The notes under the pieces are model-generated. The model ran no database searches. It was not told the origin of the DNA and was given only the letters and a program-made list of their open reading frames with translations. Shown one piece after another: positions 1 through 11,181 of a stretch of DNA of 64,000 nt (the first letter of the stretch is position 1; each line of letters starts with the position of its first letter). Origin of the DNA: Isoperla grammatica (Eukaryota > Arthropoda > Insecta > Plecoptera > Perlodidae); NCBI GenBank assembly GCA_945910005.1, contig OX246748.1, positions 8,719,363 through 8,783,362 on the forward strand, in the 5' to 3' direction. Made by a program: the position numbers and the translations under genes.

Positions 1-1935
1 TTAGCCAAAACCCCAATGTCTACGTCAGCGCGATGTCTCCGAGTGACCACATGGAACGAGTCAGCAGCATTAACCAATGAACAGGACCATACATCTATCT
101 TTACAACCACACATCGGCAATGTATTCAAGTTTTACATACTTCAGGGCGGATGCGACAAGCTGTTCAACATAGTAACATCGGTTACCTCAGATAGGATCT
201 AGTCTATGATAGAATAAAAGTATCTTAAGTCACGTGTCTCCATTCATCTTGTTTTATCACACTATCGACACTATTTGTAAAAAAATATATACAAAATTCA
301 TTACGTGGGCTGTCACACCCAAAACCGTATGATTCATTAGATGATAGCGAAGTAAAGAAAATTATTTATTCTTTCAGAACGACAGTCAACCCTAGACAAT
401 ACGACGTCCGCAAATTCTCATAGAAAGAAAACTATTGAAATATTATATTCGACAATGTTGGTAGAGGGAAGGTTTCTGAGCGTGTAGGTTACACATTTAA
501 ACACTTTTAATCCATTGCTAGAGAGGTAATGCCTAATGCGCAATAGAGGGAAGGGAAATGTGCATGGGAAGGGGAATGTTAAAGTGTGTCGTGGGGGGCA
601 AAGACGCAGTCTCGTTTCGTCTTCTCTTACGAATAGCTGAGTCAACCTGGCCAGATTATACTTCGTGGGTTATCGACTTAAAAAATTTAACAAACTTGAA
701 ATTGTGAGTACGTTTTGAAATTACATTTAATATCGAACGAGAAAAATGACTTAAAAATATTGGCAAGGGATTCACAATATCCCCATTTGTTGGGATAGAC
801 CATTCTCAAGCAGTAGATGTAGGCAGAACACAACGATTGAATTTGATACAGTGGCCCCCACCCCACTACGAAACGATACAGTATACATATACCAGGGGCC
901 CGAAGTATTGGGAGTCAACCAACCACATATCAGCTCACTCAAAGTACTAATTAATCTATGTACCCCCCCACTCCCCTCCCCAAAGTCTCACAGTCACAGC
1001 GTAAGTCTCATGGCGACTTCAGATTTATCTCTATTTCGACATTTATGCACGCTGATTCAGGCTGGCGTAATATCCCACATTCTTATAAAGATAAAGTCTT
1101 CAGCGTCCTCGAGTGCACAAGTGTATGAAATTTCTAGTTAACAAATATACGACCGTAGATGAATCACGAATCGATAGTTAGTTGTTTAACGACCTAATCG
1201 AAAACTGGGTTCGTCGGGGGTGATTCGATTGATATTGATACGGGTGGTCCAGGCGTCGCGAAGGGTTAGAAGGGATCCACATAAGTCGCCTAAAAAGCAG
1301 GAACAGTCTCATATTTTTGCAACGTGGCTAATCGAGACAGTGAGTAAAGAGCAAAAAGCAAAGCAAAAAGCAGAAGACTAAACTTGGGGACAAGTTTATA
1401 TCGATCGATTGATAGAAATAAGACTATTGTAAGATAGAAATAAGATTATACTATTTAGTGTTTAAAGACATACTCGACCACTTACTATGAGCAAATGACG
1501 TCGCTTGTGCCAGGAGGAAAGGGACAGAAGAAGGATGAGAATTTGAAAATTATTTCGTTCAAGGGTGACCAATGTTTGAAACCAATGTTTGAGTGTTTAT
1601 ATTATGTATCGTAAAAATGTATGTTACAATATTTAAAACATATATATTCAAGTAATTATTTTTAAGTTAGTGAGGCATATAACCGTGCAAACTTAGATAG
1701 AATAAATCCAGGTTGTTCTTCAACAACTGAGTTGGGACAAGAAATTTTAAAAAATTATCACAGTTGTCGAATGGTAGAAGTTCTTCATAAGACTGTGAAA
1801 AAACAGAATATATTGTGATCAGAGCACATCATGTTTTATGGGAGAAAAAATGAAAAAAGAAAGCGGAAAAAAAGCGGGAAAAAGGGTCTGCTTTTCGTCT
1901 GGCTTCTCCCCCTAATCAATTGAACTTGTTTCCAG
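1..1935. other. Non-coding stretch upstream of cuticle exon
   Basis: No convincing coding exon is seen here, and the signal-peptide exon of the downstream cuticle gene was not found. A SINE-B scrap lies at 1306-1346 and another at 1888-1912. A decayed LINE-E piece at about 1715-1835 shares the 'ttatcacagttgtcg...agaagttcttcat' pattern with better copies at 56.8 and 59.0 kb. The open frame at 851-1141 has no splice sites or family resemblance. Confidence 0.5.
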
Positions 1936-2108
1936 GGTCCGGGCACCTACACGTTCGGCTACGACGTGGAAGACCCCCACTCCGGCAACATCCAGTTCCG
2001 GCAAGAGGAGAGGTTCCCCAACGGGACGGTAGAGGGCAGCTACGGCAGTGTACAGCCCGACGGTAACATCCAAGTAGTGCACTACGTTGCCGACCAACTA
2101 GGCTACAG
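1936..2108 (+). CDS. Cuticle protein exon, Rebers-Riddiford (chitin_bind_4) domain
   Basis: This internal exon encodes the chitin-binding R&R domain of an arthropod cuticular protein, a secreted protein that binds chitin fibres in the exoskeleton. Seen: the acceptor ttgtttccag precedes GGT CCG GGC and the donor is AG/gtgtgt. The 57 complete codons read GPGTYTFGYDVEDPHSG..., then FRQEERFPNGTVEGSYG, then QPDGNIQVVHYVADQLGY. That is the family pattern of aromatic residues, G-x-Y, PDG and Y-x-AD-x2-G-Y/F. The exon ends two bases into a codon (AG), and the exon at 4847 supplies the third base, giving Arg. The signal-peptide exon is upstream, probably outside the window. The codon use is GC-rich compared with its AT-rich surroundings, as expected for a functional exon. 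Family identity is secure; the RR-1/RR-2 subclass was not assigned. Confidence 0.93.
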
Positions 2109-4846
2109 GTGTGTAACTTGCACTATCGGCAAACTGATTATCATTTGTGTTTTAACGACGTTATAGAATTATACAGTCGGCATAACCGTAACTAAAATTA
2201 GCAGGAGGGGTTGTTACGGGGGATTGTGTGGTTTTAGAAGTCATGGGATGGGTGTTTCAATTGTGAAAGTAGTAATGTGACTCCGTGGTTCGCAATCCCT
2301 ACGGACAACGAGGTGTTCTTCGAGGATTGGACGATCAGTGCTGAGAGCCTTGCTTCGTCAAACAAATTCTTCCTAGGTTGAGCTAGATGTAAGGGGACTT
2401 TTTTCGTCATCAAACATAGCGTTAGTTGTTTAACTATGTTCATCTCTTATTTCATTAGGTAAGAAAGCGTGTTTAGAAGAATAAGTGAGAAAGTGTTAAT
2501 TCGTAGAAAGGTTAAATTTCTTTGTGGAGATGTTTAGAGCGATAAGCTAAAACATGGCCAGCAGAGTGGCAATCATTGCTGTTTATTGGCCACTTACGGA
2601 AAGAATACCAATGTGGCACTGGAATGGTAAGGCGGAGAAATAGATGAGTGATGACAAATTAAGGGAGGGAGAACATGACACCTCTGACAAAGAAGGAAGA
2701 GGAGAAGAGGTTCGAAGAGGTCACGAAAAGGGAAACAACATAATAAAGAAACACACATCTGGTATAGATGGATACGACAAGGATGGACAAAACAACGTAA
2801 GACGCAACGCGCACAGCCACATTGCCCTGGGCTTTTGTTACCTGGTTGATGGAAGAAGCTTTGAACATGAATATTAACAAATGTTTGTCGGTGTTATTTT
2901 TTCGGGGATATCGCGTTCATTCTGTGTCGAAGAGCTATGCTTGTTGTGATATTACGAATGAGTAAGTTGTAACTCGGCAGCTAGGTATTGTGAAGAAGGG
3001 TAATGAATGGAATAATAGGGAAGTTGGAGAACTTATATTCAAAGGGGTTAAGGGGAGGACCTGATGTCTATCCTCTTACGATTGGCAGAGTCCCCTAGGC
3101 CTAATTCTACCCCGGGCCTAGACGGGGAATTTTTGTCAGTTATGTCATAATTTAATTCAGTCCACTGTATCATTTTTTATTTTATCATGGAGAATGTTGG
3201 TACAAATGTTACCATAATACTAAAAGAGATTTAAGGAATACAATTTACACTTACAAAGGCCTAACCCAAAATATTAAGGCAGTCAAAAACGAAGTGTTAG
3301 GTGACAAATATTAAACAAGTTAACGACATACTAGTTCACATGATTTCGGAGTACAAGGACAAATACCGTAGAAGAAAAATAGATTTAAAATTGTTTAAAG
3401 ATAGAAATGGAGTTTGTTACTCGCCACTTATGATTGGCAGTGTCATACTGGGTCAAATTCTATCCAGGGCTCAGACGGGTAAACAATTTAGAAGGAAGTA
3501 GATTTAGATGTGTAGGACCCAATTTCATCGTCTCGGATTTGGCGGGGAATATACAGGTCCAAACGGGGATCCAGTCTTGGACTTGACTTGGAACGTGAAA
3601 GCGAGATCCGACACCAGTCTTGCTTCGCAGTGTTCGTGACCGGTGGGTATACAATATAAGGCAACAAAAACAGTGGCGAAGCTACTGTTACGTTATTATA
3701 TAATTATATGTATATTTGATTTTTTGAATTTTGCTGGTTGCAAAATGTGTAATAATATGAACTACCCAGTGATGTTCCAAAGTGGCAGTGATTTCGGACA
3801 TTATGTTTTTTTATTTGCTTTTTTTCTTGTACATCTTGGAAAAGACGAGTCTACACGTCGTTGAAACGTCGATATTAATTTTGAAAATTAACGTAGGATT
3901 GGTTAACCGTAAAAAATATGTTCTTATTATATATAATATATTTTTCTTTAATATTTATGTTTTATCAATATTTTTTGTATTGATATAATGTATTTTTATT
4001 TAAATATATTTCATTTTGTATTCGTATATAATTTAAGTTTCACTAGACCAAGTAGTCAATACCAAACAAAATAACAGCAGAAAATAACAGCGGATCGTAC
4101 TACACAATGTTGTCCCCCGTGTTGCTTGAAGGGATATTATCAAAATGCCTACCTTCAAGCGAGATGACAAATTTTATTGACACAAAAAAAAACGGGACGC
4201 TTAGAGTAATATTATCATTTTTTCTAAGAATTTATTGACAACTAAGTTGTATGGGACGTTAGAGGAAAAAAAGTGAAAACGATAATATTCAGTAGCGTTT
4301 ATATGTATGGAAAGGCGAAATTGGAGGACCTCATTTCTAGTCTCGTACGAATGAAGATAAAGGTCAAATTATTCTACAAATAAGAGTCGGACGATGAATT
4401 CAAATTTTTGAATTTTTTCATTTCAATTATCACTGGTGACAAAAGACTCCAGACAAAAAAACAAAAGAATTATCATAATGTACCTCACATAAAGTCCATT
4501 AATGAACAATACAAAAATGAATTGCTAAGACAGGCCATAGCCCAGCTAGGTAATTGGCTGTAGAGTGTATAGGTATATAATCATAAAACTTTTCATTCAG
4601 TGCGATGAAGAATTACATTAAAAGTTTACATTTTAGGGACAATACAAATAAACGCAACGCTTTAGAGTATTATTATCATTATTTAGAGTTCATCCACTAC
4701 TAAGTTAACTAAGATGTTGTATGTCTTATACAACTTGAAAGAAAGAGGTCAAAACAATATATTAAATAGGGTTAATTGGAGGAGACATAATACAAAAAGA
4801 CATAACAAAAATACATAATACTCATAGTTGTGTGTTTTGCCAACAG
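2109..4846. other. Intron of cuticle gene, with LINE/SINE fragments
   Basis: This 2.7-kb intron joins the two cuticle exons. It is AT-rich and has no credible exon. SINE-A 5'-end-type pieces (ctcttacgattggcagag ... ctaccccgggcc) lie at 3043-3130 and 3404-3480. A weak open frame at 2644-2877 lacks splice sites and family resemblance. The rest shows nothing recognisable. Confidence 0.6.
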
Positions 4847-5345
4847 AGCGAGGATTGAAAATAGTCTCCGTCGTCACGAGAATTTCCCCTCCGGACCCTC
4901 CATACAGTCAACCATTCTACAGAGTGCGATCTCCTCTCAAAACGCTGGACCCTCCACCATTCTCGAACAACATATGCGACCGATCAGCAACCAGCAGCGA
5001 GCTACTCTTCAACCAATCAGAGATGAGCTACAGGTCACGAGTAACGATGCTACACTTAGGAACGAGCTACAGGTCACGTCAAACGCTCTACCAATCAGAA
5101 ACCAGCAAAGAGTGACGTCAAATGTTCGACCCTTTAACAATCAGAATCAACAAATACACAATGTTCGACCTTTTAACAACCAGAATCAACTAAAACCAAA
5201 TGTTAGACCTTTTTACCAGAACAATGCACAACAAAATGTGCGACCATTTAATAGCTACCAATATTCAGCGCCTCTTTTCTATCAACCATTTGCACAACGC
5301 CTTAATAGTCTTCCTCATTACAATTACAGGAATAACTACTTATAA
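4847..5345 (+). CDS. Cuticle protein terminal exon, Gln/Asn-rich tail with NVRPF repeats
   Basis: This is the last exon of the cuticle gene. Seen: the acceptor gttttgccaacag is followed by one base that completes the AG left at 2108 (AGA, Arg). The frame then stays open for 165 codons to the TAA at 5343-5345. The tail is rich in Q, N, R and P. It contains a degenerate tandem motif NVRPFNNQNQ: four NVRPF cores with 10-16 residue spacing, then a Tyr-rich end (QYSAPLFYQPF ... HYNYRNNYL). An earlier, looser repeat has LQVTSN and IRNQQR motifs. Known: low-complexity Q/N/Y tails after the R&R domain are common in cuticular proteins, where the ordered domain binds chitin and the tail mediates matrix interactions. 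Inference: the NVRPF array is lineage-specific and may vary in copy number between relatives. A second open frame in this exon (from 4828) is a shadow. Confidence 0.85.
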
Positions 5346-5568
5346 GTCTGTTTTAGGCAATTATCTAATTTATTATTTATTAAAAAAGAGATTATTTAAT
5401 AAGACAAAGTAACAAGAAATTGAGAAAAGCAAAGCACCAAACACCACAGGACACTGCATCAAATGAACCACATTATTGAATTACTATTAAATAATAACCA
5501 TGCTATCTTTATATATAATCAGTTGACACCTCACACAAACGTGCATAAGCCAGCGTTAAACAGTAACC

Positions 5569-5574
5569 AAATAA
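5569..5574 (+). terminator. Poly(A) signal AATAAA of cuticle gene
   Basis: A canonical AATAAA lies 224 bases after the cuticle stop codon, in the sequence accaaataaagtgc. It is the first full hexamer downstream of the stop. Confidence 0.55.
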
Positions 5575-5824
5575 AGTGCATTCAATAGCCTACCAAAACG
5601 TTTCTTATTATTTCAAAAACATATTCCCTTATAGCTTATTGGAGTAATATTTTTTTTAAATCTGTAGTTTAACGAAGAAATATTTTCAGATGTATTATTT
5701 TTACTTGGTACATTATTCTATCTATTACGATGTATTCGACAGCTATAGACAGAATCAGATCCATTGCACATCGGCGGGGTCGTCATAAGAGAATGGAGAA
5801 CACAAGGGCGGGAGTGGTTGCGAG

Positions 5825-5825
5825 T

Positions 5826-5856
<31 letters not shown>

Positions 5857-5857
5857 G
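5825..5857 (+). repeat. Homopolymer block T11 G22
   Basis: Eleven T are followed directly by 22 G. It sits just upstream of a reverse-transcriptase remnant. The exact length is likely to be uncertain, because such runs are poorly sequenced. Confidence 0.8.
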
Positions 5858-5939
5858 CAAGCGTTTAGTTGAGCGCATGCTGTGTACGTATGAAAAACAG
5901 TTACTAGGTATGACACACGATAAAGCGAAGGTACTCGAT

Positions 5940-6240
5940 AGAAGTGGCTGCAGTGTCCATAGACTTTGAAAAGGCTTTCGACAAGCTACGGTTGATGGGG
6001 AAAATTGGGGATGTATGGGTAAATGATGTGGATGGGGGATTTCCTAAGTTGGGAAAGAGGCAGAGAGTGACAGGAACTGTCAGGGGAGTCAAGGGTGACA
6101 TCAGGGGTACCGCAGGGCAGTGTGCTAGGCCCCTTGATGTTCTCAATGCATAAACGACCTCACGGAGTGGAGGAAGGCGATAGTGAGGCTGTTTGCGGAC
6201 GACTGCGTGGTCTTTGGGAGATTAGGGGTAGATGGATGGA
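5940..6240 (+). pseudogene. Non-LTR retrotransposon reverse-transcriptase remnant
   Basis: This is a broken piece of a LINE reverse transcriptase. Seen: VAAVSIDFEKAFDK (RT motif around the first catalytic Asp, F/Y-x-D-F-x-K-A-F-D). About 40 codons later, in another frame, comes GVPQGSVLGPLMFS (the PQGSVLGPLLF box), and in a third frame a LFADDC core (the Y/F-x-DD box). The order and spacing fit one RT domain after small deletions and at least two frameshifts. There are no endonuclease or RNase H parts. A SINE-B copy follows immediately. Clade is probably CR1/Jockey-like, not certain. Confidence 0.8.
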
Positions 6241-6345
6241 TATTTGAGCTTAACGTCTCATATTTTTGCAACGAGGCTAATCGAGACAATGAGTGGGTGA
6301 TATATGAAGATGAACTAGGGGGGTGTTTGGAGGAAAGGGGGATGA
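6230..6345 (-). mobile_element. SINE-B fragment, 3' part
   Basis: It contains the tail-proximal block (TTGAGCTTAACGTCTCATAT on the plus strand) and the cgaggctaatcgagacaatgagtgggtga segment. The GC-rich 5' half is missing. Sequence from 6346 to about 7070 holds only a non-conserved open frame and no clear feature. Confidence 0.8.
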
Positions 6346-7070
6346 GTTACCATAGAGGGAGGATATGGAGAAGTGGTTAAGGATAAACAAGATTACTGGC
6401 AAGAGAGAAACAACCGATCGTAAAGAGGACCGGCGAGTATTCAGAAGCGAGAAAGTACGAGGACAAACATGGAAGGTCAGGTGACTCCATGAAAGGAAGC
6501 GTAAGAGAGCCCTCGTTGCGAGCAACCTCATACGAGCGCAGAGCGGCGGCGACACAACAGATCCTCTCCCGACAGAAGCCAGGCGTGAAGTTAGTGAGAA
6601 TACCGAGAACCCAGAGCAGCGTTGGCGTGGTCTAGGGGGTGCGGTACGGCGCTGTAGCATCCCATGTTGTGTCCATACACGTAACAGGGATTCGCAATTT
6701 CGAAGATTGAGGTATTAATCTATCCCAACACTCTGATGGCGAGAAACAGTTGAGAATTTTTGTTTCGGATTTATATTTAGCATGATATTTGATTAGTTAG
6801 ATATATAGGCATCCTCTCATAAGATAATCAGTATATTCAAGCAGTATGTTTTATGTAGAAGAGCTACGAAGCACATACCCAACAATGGGGACCCCCACTC
6901 TACTAATTGTTATTTGATTTGATTAATTGGGATTTATCATCTTGACTTGACAACTATAGTTAATACGACGTAGAAGGAAATTTGAAATTTATTTCGTTGA
7001 AATAGGGACACGAGTGAAACATTGAATCGTCTTCAATGGGGTTAATTGTATGAAAGAGAATAGGGGAGGA

Positions 7071-7140
7071 TGTCGGTCGTTTTGTCTACAACTGTCAGAT
7101 TCACTCTCGGACAAATTCCATCCCGGGCCCAGAGGGGCGG
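7071..7140 (-). mobile_element. SINE-A-type 5'-end fragment
   Basis: A diverged copy of the SINE-A 5' cap: tgtctacaactgtcagattcactc followed by aaattccatcccgggcccagagggg. Sequence from 7141 to 7570 is AT-rich with nothing recognisable. Confidence 0.65.
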
Positions 7141-7570
7141 AAGCAATGTACCATTTCAGCACATCAATAAAATATTAATATTTGTTTTTTAATGGCGGAC
7201 TCTCGTTCTCTTTTCGCTCTCTTTCAAGTGGTGTCTCCAGCGTTTCTTGAATTCCCTCTAGAATTCTTCTATTGAGGAATTTAGACAAATTAGTTGAGTG
7301 ATAATGTATATTCCAAAAGTTATCCTATTATTTTTAGACTATTACGGGTGTACATTCCTAAGATATGATCCAATTCCTATTTCCTTACGGATCGATATTC
7401 GCTATAATCAAAATAAAACGCTTCTATATTTTGCTCAACGGATTGTTTTATTAATCAATTAAGAAAAGAGTATAAAAAAAAATAAAAAAAAAAATTACAC
7501 ATCGAATGAATACACAACTCGCATGTATATATACACTCCAAGGAGGTGTTGTCGTGGTAAATTTACATGA

Positions 7571-7745
7571 TGATATTTCGGCTTTACGTCTCATATTTTT
7601 GCAACGTGGCTAATCGAGACAATGAGTGGGTGAAATATGAAGATGAGAGGGGGTGTGTAGAGATAAATGGCCAGTGTGCGGGCGGGGAGGAAAGGGGAAA
7701 AGGGAGGAAAAGGGAGTGGGGAGGATGTGGACTGCATTTCGTCTA
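7571..7745 (-). mobile_element. SINE-B copy, 5' truncated
   Basis: It runs from the tail block (gatatttcggctttacgtctc) through gtgggtgaaatatgaagatga to gtggactgcatttcgtct, where it stops. The CCTTATCGTGG-containing 5' cap is absent. Confidence 0.85.
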
Positions 7746-7785
7746 GTAGGATATGTATCTACATACAATTTAATCAAAGAAAGTA

Positions 7786-8396
7786 TTCGTTGTGGACGTA
7801 ACTTTAGAGATTGATTGATTATTTGGGCTTAACGTCTCATATTTTTTGCAACGAGGCTAATCGAGACAATGAGTGGGTGATATATGGATGAAATAGAGGG
7901 CTGTTTGGAGGAAAGGGGACAGCAATTACAGAATCAGCGCTGGTAGGATCTGGATCTATGTTTATGCCTTTATGGATATACGTGTTTGTACATATCTTAC
8001 GCCTTCAAGGGACGTAACGAAGATCGAGTTGATTGATTCATGGATTTAGGGCGCTTTGAATGGCGAGGGTCATTCGCTCCTACGAAGATCGAGAGAGCGA
8101 CATATACAACTCACATGTACGACTCGAAAGACAGGCCATAGAGAAGGAAGAGTTCGTTGTGGACGTAACTTTAGAGGGAGCCATTGAAATCAGCGGTAGT
8201 ATGATCTGGATCGATGTTTATGGATATACATGTCCTACGCCTTCAAGGGACATTTACGAAAATTGAGAGGGCGACATGCACAACTTATTCGCTGTACACG
8301 TAACTTTAGAGGAAGCAATTAGAAATCAGCGGTAGTAGGATCTGGATCTATGTTTATGGATATACGTGCGCCTGTTATAAGCCTTCAAGGGACATA
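7786..8396. repeat. Triplicated segment, split by SINE-B and LINE-D scraps
   Basis: Three diverged copies of a segment of about 110 bp (ttcgttgtggacgtaac ... atcagcggtagtaggatctg ... tatacgtgtcctacgccttc) start near 7786, 8152 and 8288. The first is interrupted by a SINE-B piece (7811-7925) and followed by a LINE-D scrap (8041-8076). The middle copy lies in an open frame reading VDVTLEGAIEISG and WIDVYGYTCPTPSRD; the others have frame breaks. I do not recognise the protein. It may be a decayed coding repeat or non-coding. Confidence 0.55.
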
Positions 8397-8478
8397 TCAT
8401 GCGAAAAAAAAACACACATATATAAAAATATATGTTAAGTTAACTTTGCAGACCATCTATATTATATTATTTATTTTA

Positions 8479-8848
8479 GTATGAGTGGGTGAACTTATAC
8501 AATTATACACTATACAATTATTGGGTTACCTGTTTTACTATGTTTTACCTGTTCTACTATGTTTCCGTTTTAATTGAAATCCGAGTGTTTTGGAAGAATG
8601 GGGCAAGTAGGGGGACGGGGAGGAAACGGGAAAGAGGTGGACGTGGACTGCCTTTCGTCAGGCTTATCCCCCTCGACCTGTTTGGATTTAGGGCGCTTTT
8701 AACGGCGAGGGTCATTCGCGTTGACCTGTTCGGCTAGGGTGGCCCTACCAGAAGCATACGCTTCCGCCGGCATAGTTCTCGGGATCAACAAAGCACACAA
8801 ACCCATGCACGCCACGATAAGCTTACATGCAGTCTCTGGGTAGGTTGT
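8479..8848 (-). mobile_element. SINE-B copy interrupted by LINE-D insertion
   Basis: It has SINE-B body and 5' cap (cctaccagaagcatacgctt, then gccacgataag). The SINE is split at about 8682 by a LINE-D 3'-end fragment of roughly 39 bp (tggatttagggcgctt ... tcattcgcg) flanked by the 8-bp direct repeat GACCTGTT. That fits a severely 5'-truncated retrotransposition into an older SINE. The tail-side part near 8485-8583 also carries unrelated AT-rich sequence. Confidence 0.75.
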
Positions 8849-9202
8849 AATATTTATTTTATATTGTACTCGACAACTAGATAAAGTTGAACGAGTATAA
8901 AATCTATCACACATCACCATTATCGTCACAAAAGGAGAGATCAAATCATTTGTGGTGTCAACAGATGGGAAAATATAAGCGAGATCGTGTTGAAAGAAAA
9001 GACACACATACCATGGCACGGAGAGGTATTCACGAAGAGGTATTCACTCCGAACGGTTGGTTAATGGTATCGAGACCCACAATCAATATAATATTCTAGT
9101 AACCGGCGCATGAAGTCATCAATAAATAGGTTTCATGGCAAAATAATTTTCGTATTAGGTGAGAATATCGCTTTTATTATTGGGTTTGGTCGAAGAAGAT
9201 TA

Positions 9203-9250
9203 TTCGCTGTTTAACGACGTACTCGTAATTTAGGTCGTATGACGTCGGTG
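9203..9250 (-). mobile_element. LINE-F 3'-end fragment
   Basis: The pattern tgtttaacgacgtactcg ... gtcgtatgacgtcgg recurs, with variation, at 13838-13885, 19598-19650, 27774-27815 and 63188-63240, always in the same orientation and often next to a ttgattatttg tail. I take it as the 3' end of another LINE family. Confidence 0.5.
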
Positions 9251-9298
9251 AAGAATTAGGACCAGTAGGAGAATAAAAAGGGATTTGGGGGAGAATGT

Positions 9299-9392
9299 TA
9301 TCATTATTATTATTATTATTATTATATTTTTTTAAATATAAGATGTAATTATTATTATTATTACGTGTATTATTATGACAACAGATGATGAT

Positions 9393-9453
<61 letters not shown>
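9299..9453 (+). repeat. ATT trinucleotide microsatellite
   Basis: There are three runs of ATT (9302-9325, about 9346-9375, 9394-9453), the last with about 20 units. On the minus strand the run reads as poly-Asn codons and creates a spurious open frame. Confidence 0.9.
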
Positions 9454-9454
<1 letters not shown>

Positions 9455-9511
9455 GGTGTTTAGCGGTGTACATGGCAGCTGAGGATATATGACGTTTTCA
9501 GAATCAGTTCC

Positions 9512-9950
9512 GATTGATTTGATTAATGGGGCTAAACGTCTCATATTTGTGCAACAGTGGCTAATCGAGACGATGAGCGGGTGATAATGAAGATGAGGAA
9601 GCATAAAGCCACATCCGAATCAGATCCATTGTACGTCGCGTGAGTCGTCATATGGGAGTCCAGCAAGGGTGGGCAGGGCCAGGTAGGAGGAGAAATATTC
9701 AGTGGGACAGTGGGCGGGAAAGGGACAGGGTCTCCTTCCGTCGCCTCTTACGACTAGCAGAGTCACTCTGGGCCTATTCTTACCCGGGCCCAGACGGGCG
9801 CCGAACCAGTTTCATCTAGATCGCAGGGTCATAAGGGGGTTCCAGCAAGAGAGGGCAGTGCTAAGTGGGAGAAAAAAATCTTCAGGGGAAACTTTCGTCT
9901 TACGACTAGCAGAGTCAAGTCACTCTGGGTCTATTCTACTCGGGGCCGAG
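9512..9950 (-). mobile_element. SINE-A full-length copy plus partial second copy
   Basis: 9512-9797 is near full length: CAAT-type tail, AATGGGGCTAAACGTCTC, atgagcgggtgataatgaag, gtccagcaagggtgggcagg, and the 5' cap cttacgactagcagagtcac with cccgggcccagacggg. 9815-9950 is a second 5'-half copy starting at gttccagcaagagagggcag, with a small AGTCA duplication in the cap. All read as minus-strand elements. Confidence 0.88.
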
Positions 9951-10091
9951 TTCAAGAAAAATGGGAGGTTTTTAATTTAATCGTCTCATACGACTCGCAG
10001 AGTCGCATTGCGCCACAATCATCACATCTAGTCAAAACGTCAAAGCGTCGTCAACAACGAAACCAACGCACAAACATTACCAGATGACGCG

Positions 10092-11181
10092 CACAGGAAT
10101 TATCGTTACTTGTTGGATCGAGCATTAGTCTTCAAGAGACAAGAATTGTCCTTACTTGTTGGATCGAGCATTAGTCTACAAGAGACAGGAATTGTCCTTA
10201 CTTGTTGGATCGAGCATTAGTCTTCAAGAGACAAGAATTGTCCTTACTTGCTGGATCGAGCATTAGTCTTCAAGATACAAGAATTGTCCTACTTGCTGGA
10301 TCGAGCATTAGTCTTCAAGAGACAAGAATTGTCCTACTTGCTGGATCGAGCATTAGTCTTCAAGAGACAAGAATTGTCCTTACTATTTAGATGGAGCACT
10401 AGTCTTCAAGAGACCAGAATTGTCCTTACTTGTTAGATCGAACATAAGTGATTGATATTTGATATTTGGGCTTAACGTCTAATATTTTTGAAACGAGGCT
10501 AACCACTATCACCATAACCTAACTGGGCACAACGTTCAAAACAACCATTACTATATAAATGGGGTTAGGGGGCTCGAAGATTTGCCGCGGCCCCCGACCC
10601 CCCACTTTGAAAAATAAATACATCTGTAGTAAATATGTGTTATCAAGTTATTTGTAATATCACCATGTTCCCATTTCAATAATATTTTTATTTATTTAAT
10701 AGTCTTCAAGATACAAGAATTGTCCTAACTTGTTGGATCGAGCATTAGTCTTCAAGATACAAGAATTGTCCTTACTTGCTGGATCGAGCATTAGTCTTCA
10801 AGAGACAAGAATTGTCCTACTTGCTGGATCGAGCATTAGTCTTCAAGAGACAAGAATTGTCCTACTTGTTGGATCGAGCATTAGTCTTCATAGTCTTCAA
10901 GATACAAGAATTGTCCTACTTGCTGGATCGAGCATTAGTCTTCAAGAGACAAGAATTGTCCTACTTGTTGGATCGAGCATTAGTCTTCAAGATACAAGAA
11001 TTGTCCTTACTTGCTGGATCGAGCATTAGTCTTCAAGAGACAAGAATTGTCCATACTTGCTGGATCGAGCATTAGTCTTCAAGAGACAAGAATTGTCCTA
11101 CTTGCTGGATCGAGCATTAGTCTTAAAGAGACAAGAATTGTCCTACTTGCTGGATCGAGCATTAGTCTTCAAGAGACAAGT
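10092..11181. repeat. 46-bp tandem satellite, two blocks
   Basis: The unit is TTACTTGCTGGATCGAGCAT plus TAGTCTTCAAGAGACAAGAATTGTCC in sequence (46 bp, with a 45-bp form lacking one T). Block 1 (10092-10442) has about seven units and block 2 (10699-11181) about ten. They are separated by an insert of about 255 bp that starts with a short SINE-B piece (10443-10500) and continues as unidentified AT-rich sequence. Units vary at a few sites (AGAGAC/AGATAC, GCTGG/GTTGG). Because 46 is not a multiple of three and the units lack stops, two frames stay open and give repetitive, almost certainly meaningless peptides. Confidence 0.92.

Noticed and set aside
851..1141. Plus-strand frame of 96 residues
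   Set aside because: No start context, splice sites or recognisable domain in a repeat-poor but AT-rich region.
5836..5857. G-quadruplex or regulatory poly-G
   Set aside because: A single homopolymer run next to dead retroelement sequence; length probably unreliable, no supporting context.
6277..6660. Minus-strand frame of 127 residues
   Set aside because: Arg/Ser/Leu-rich without motif; overlaps a SINE-B fragment and likely RT debris.
9332..9604. Poly-Asn open frame on the minus strand
   Set aside because: It is an ATT microsatellite fused to a SINE-A tail.
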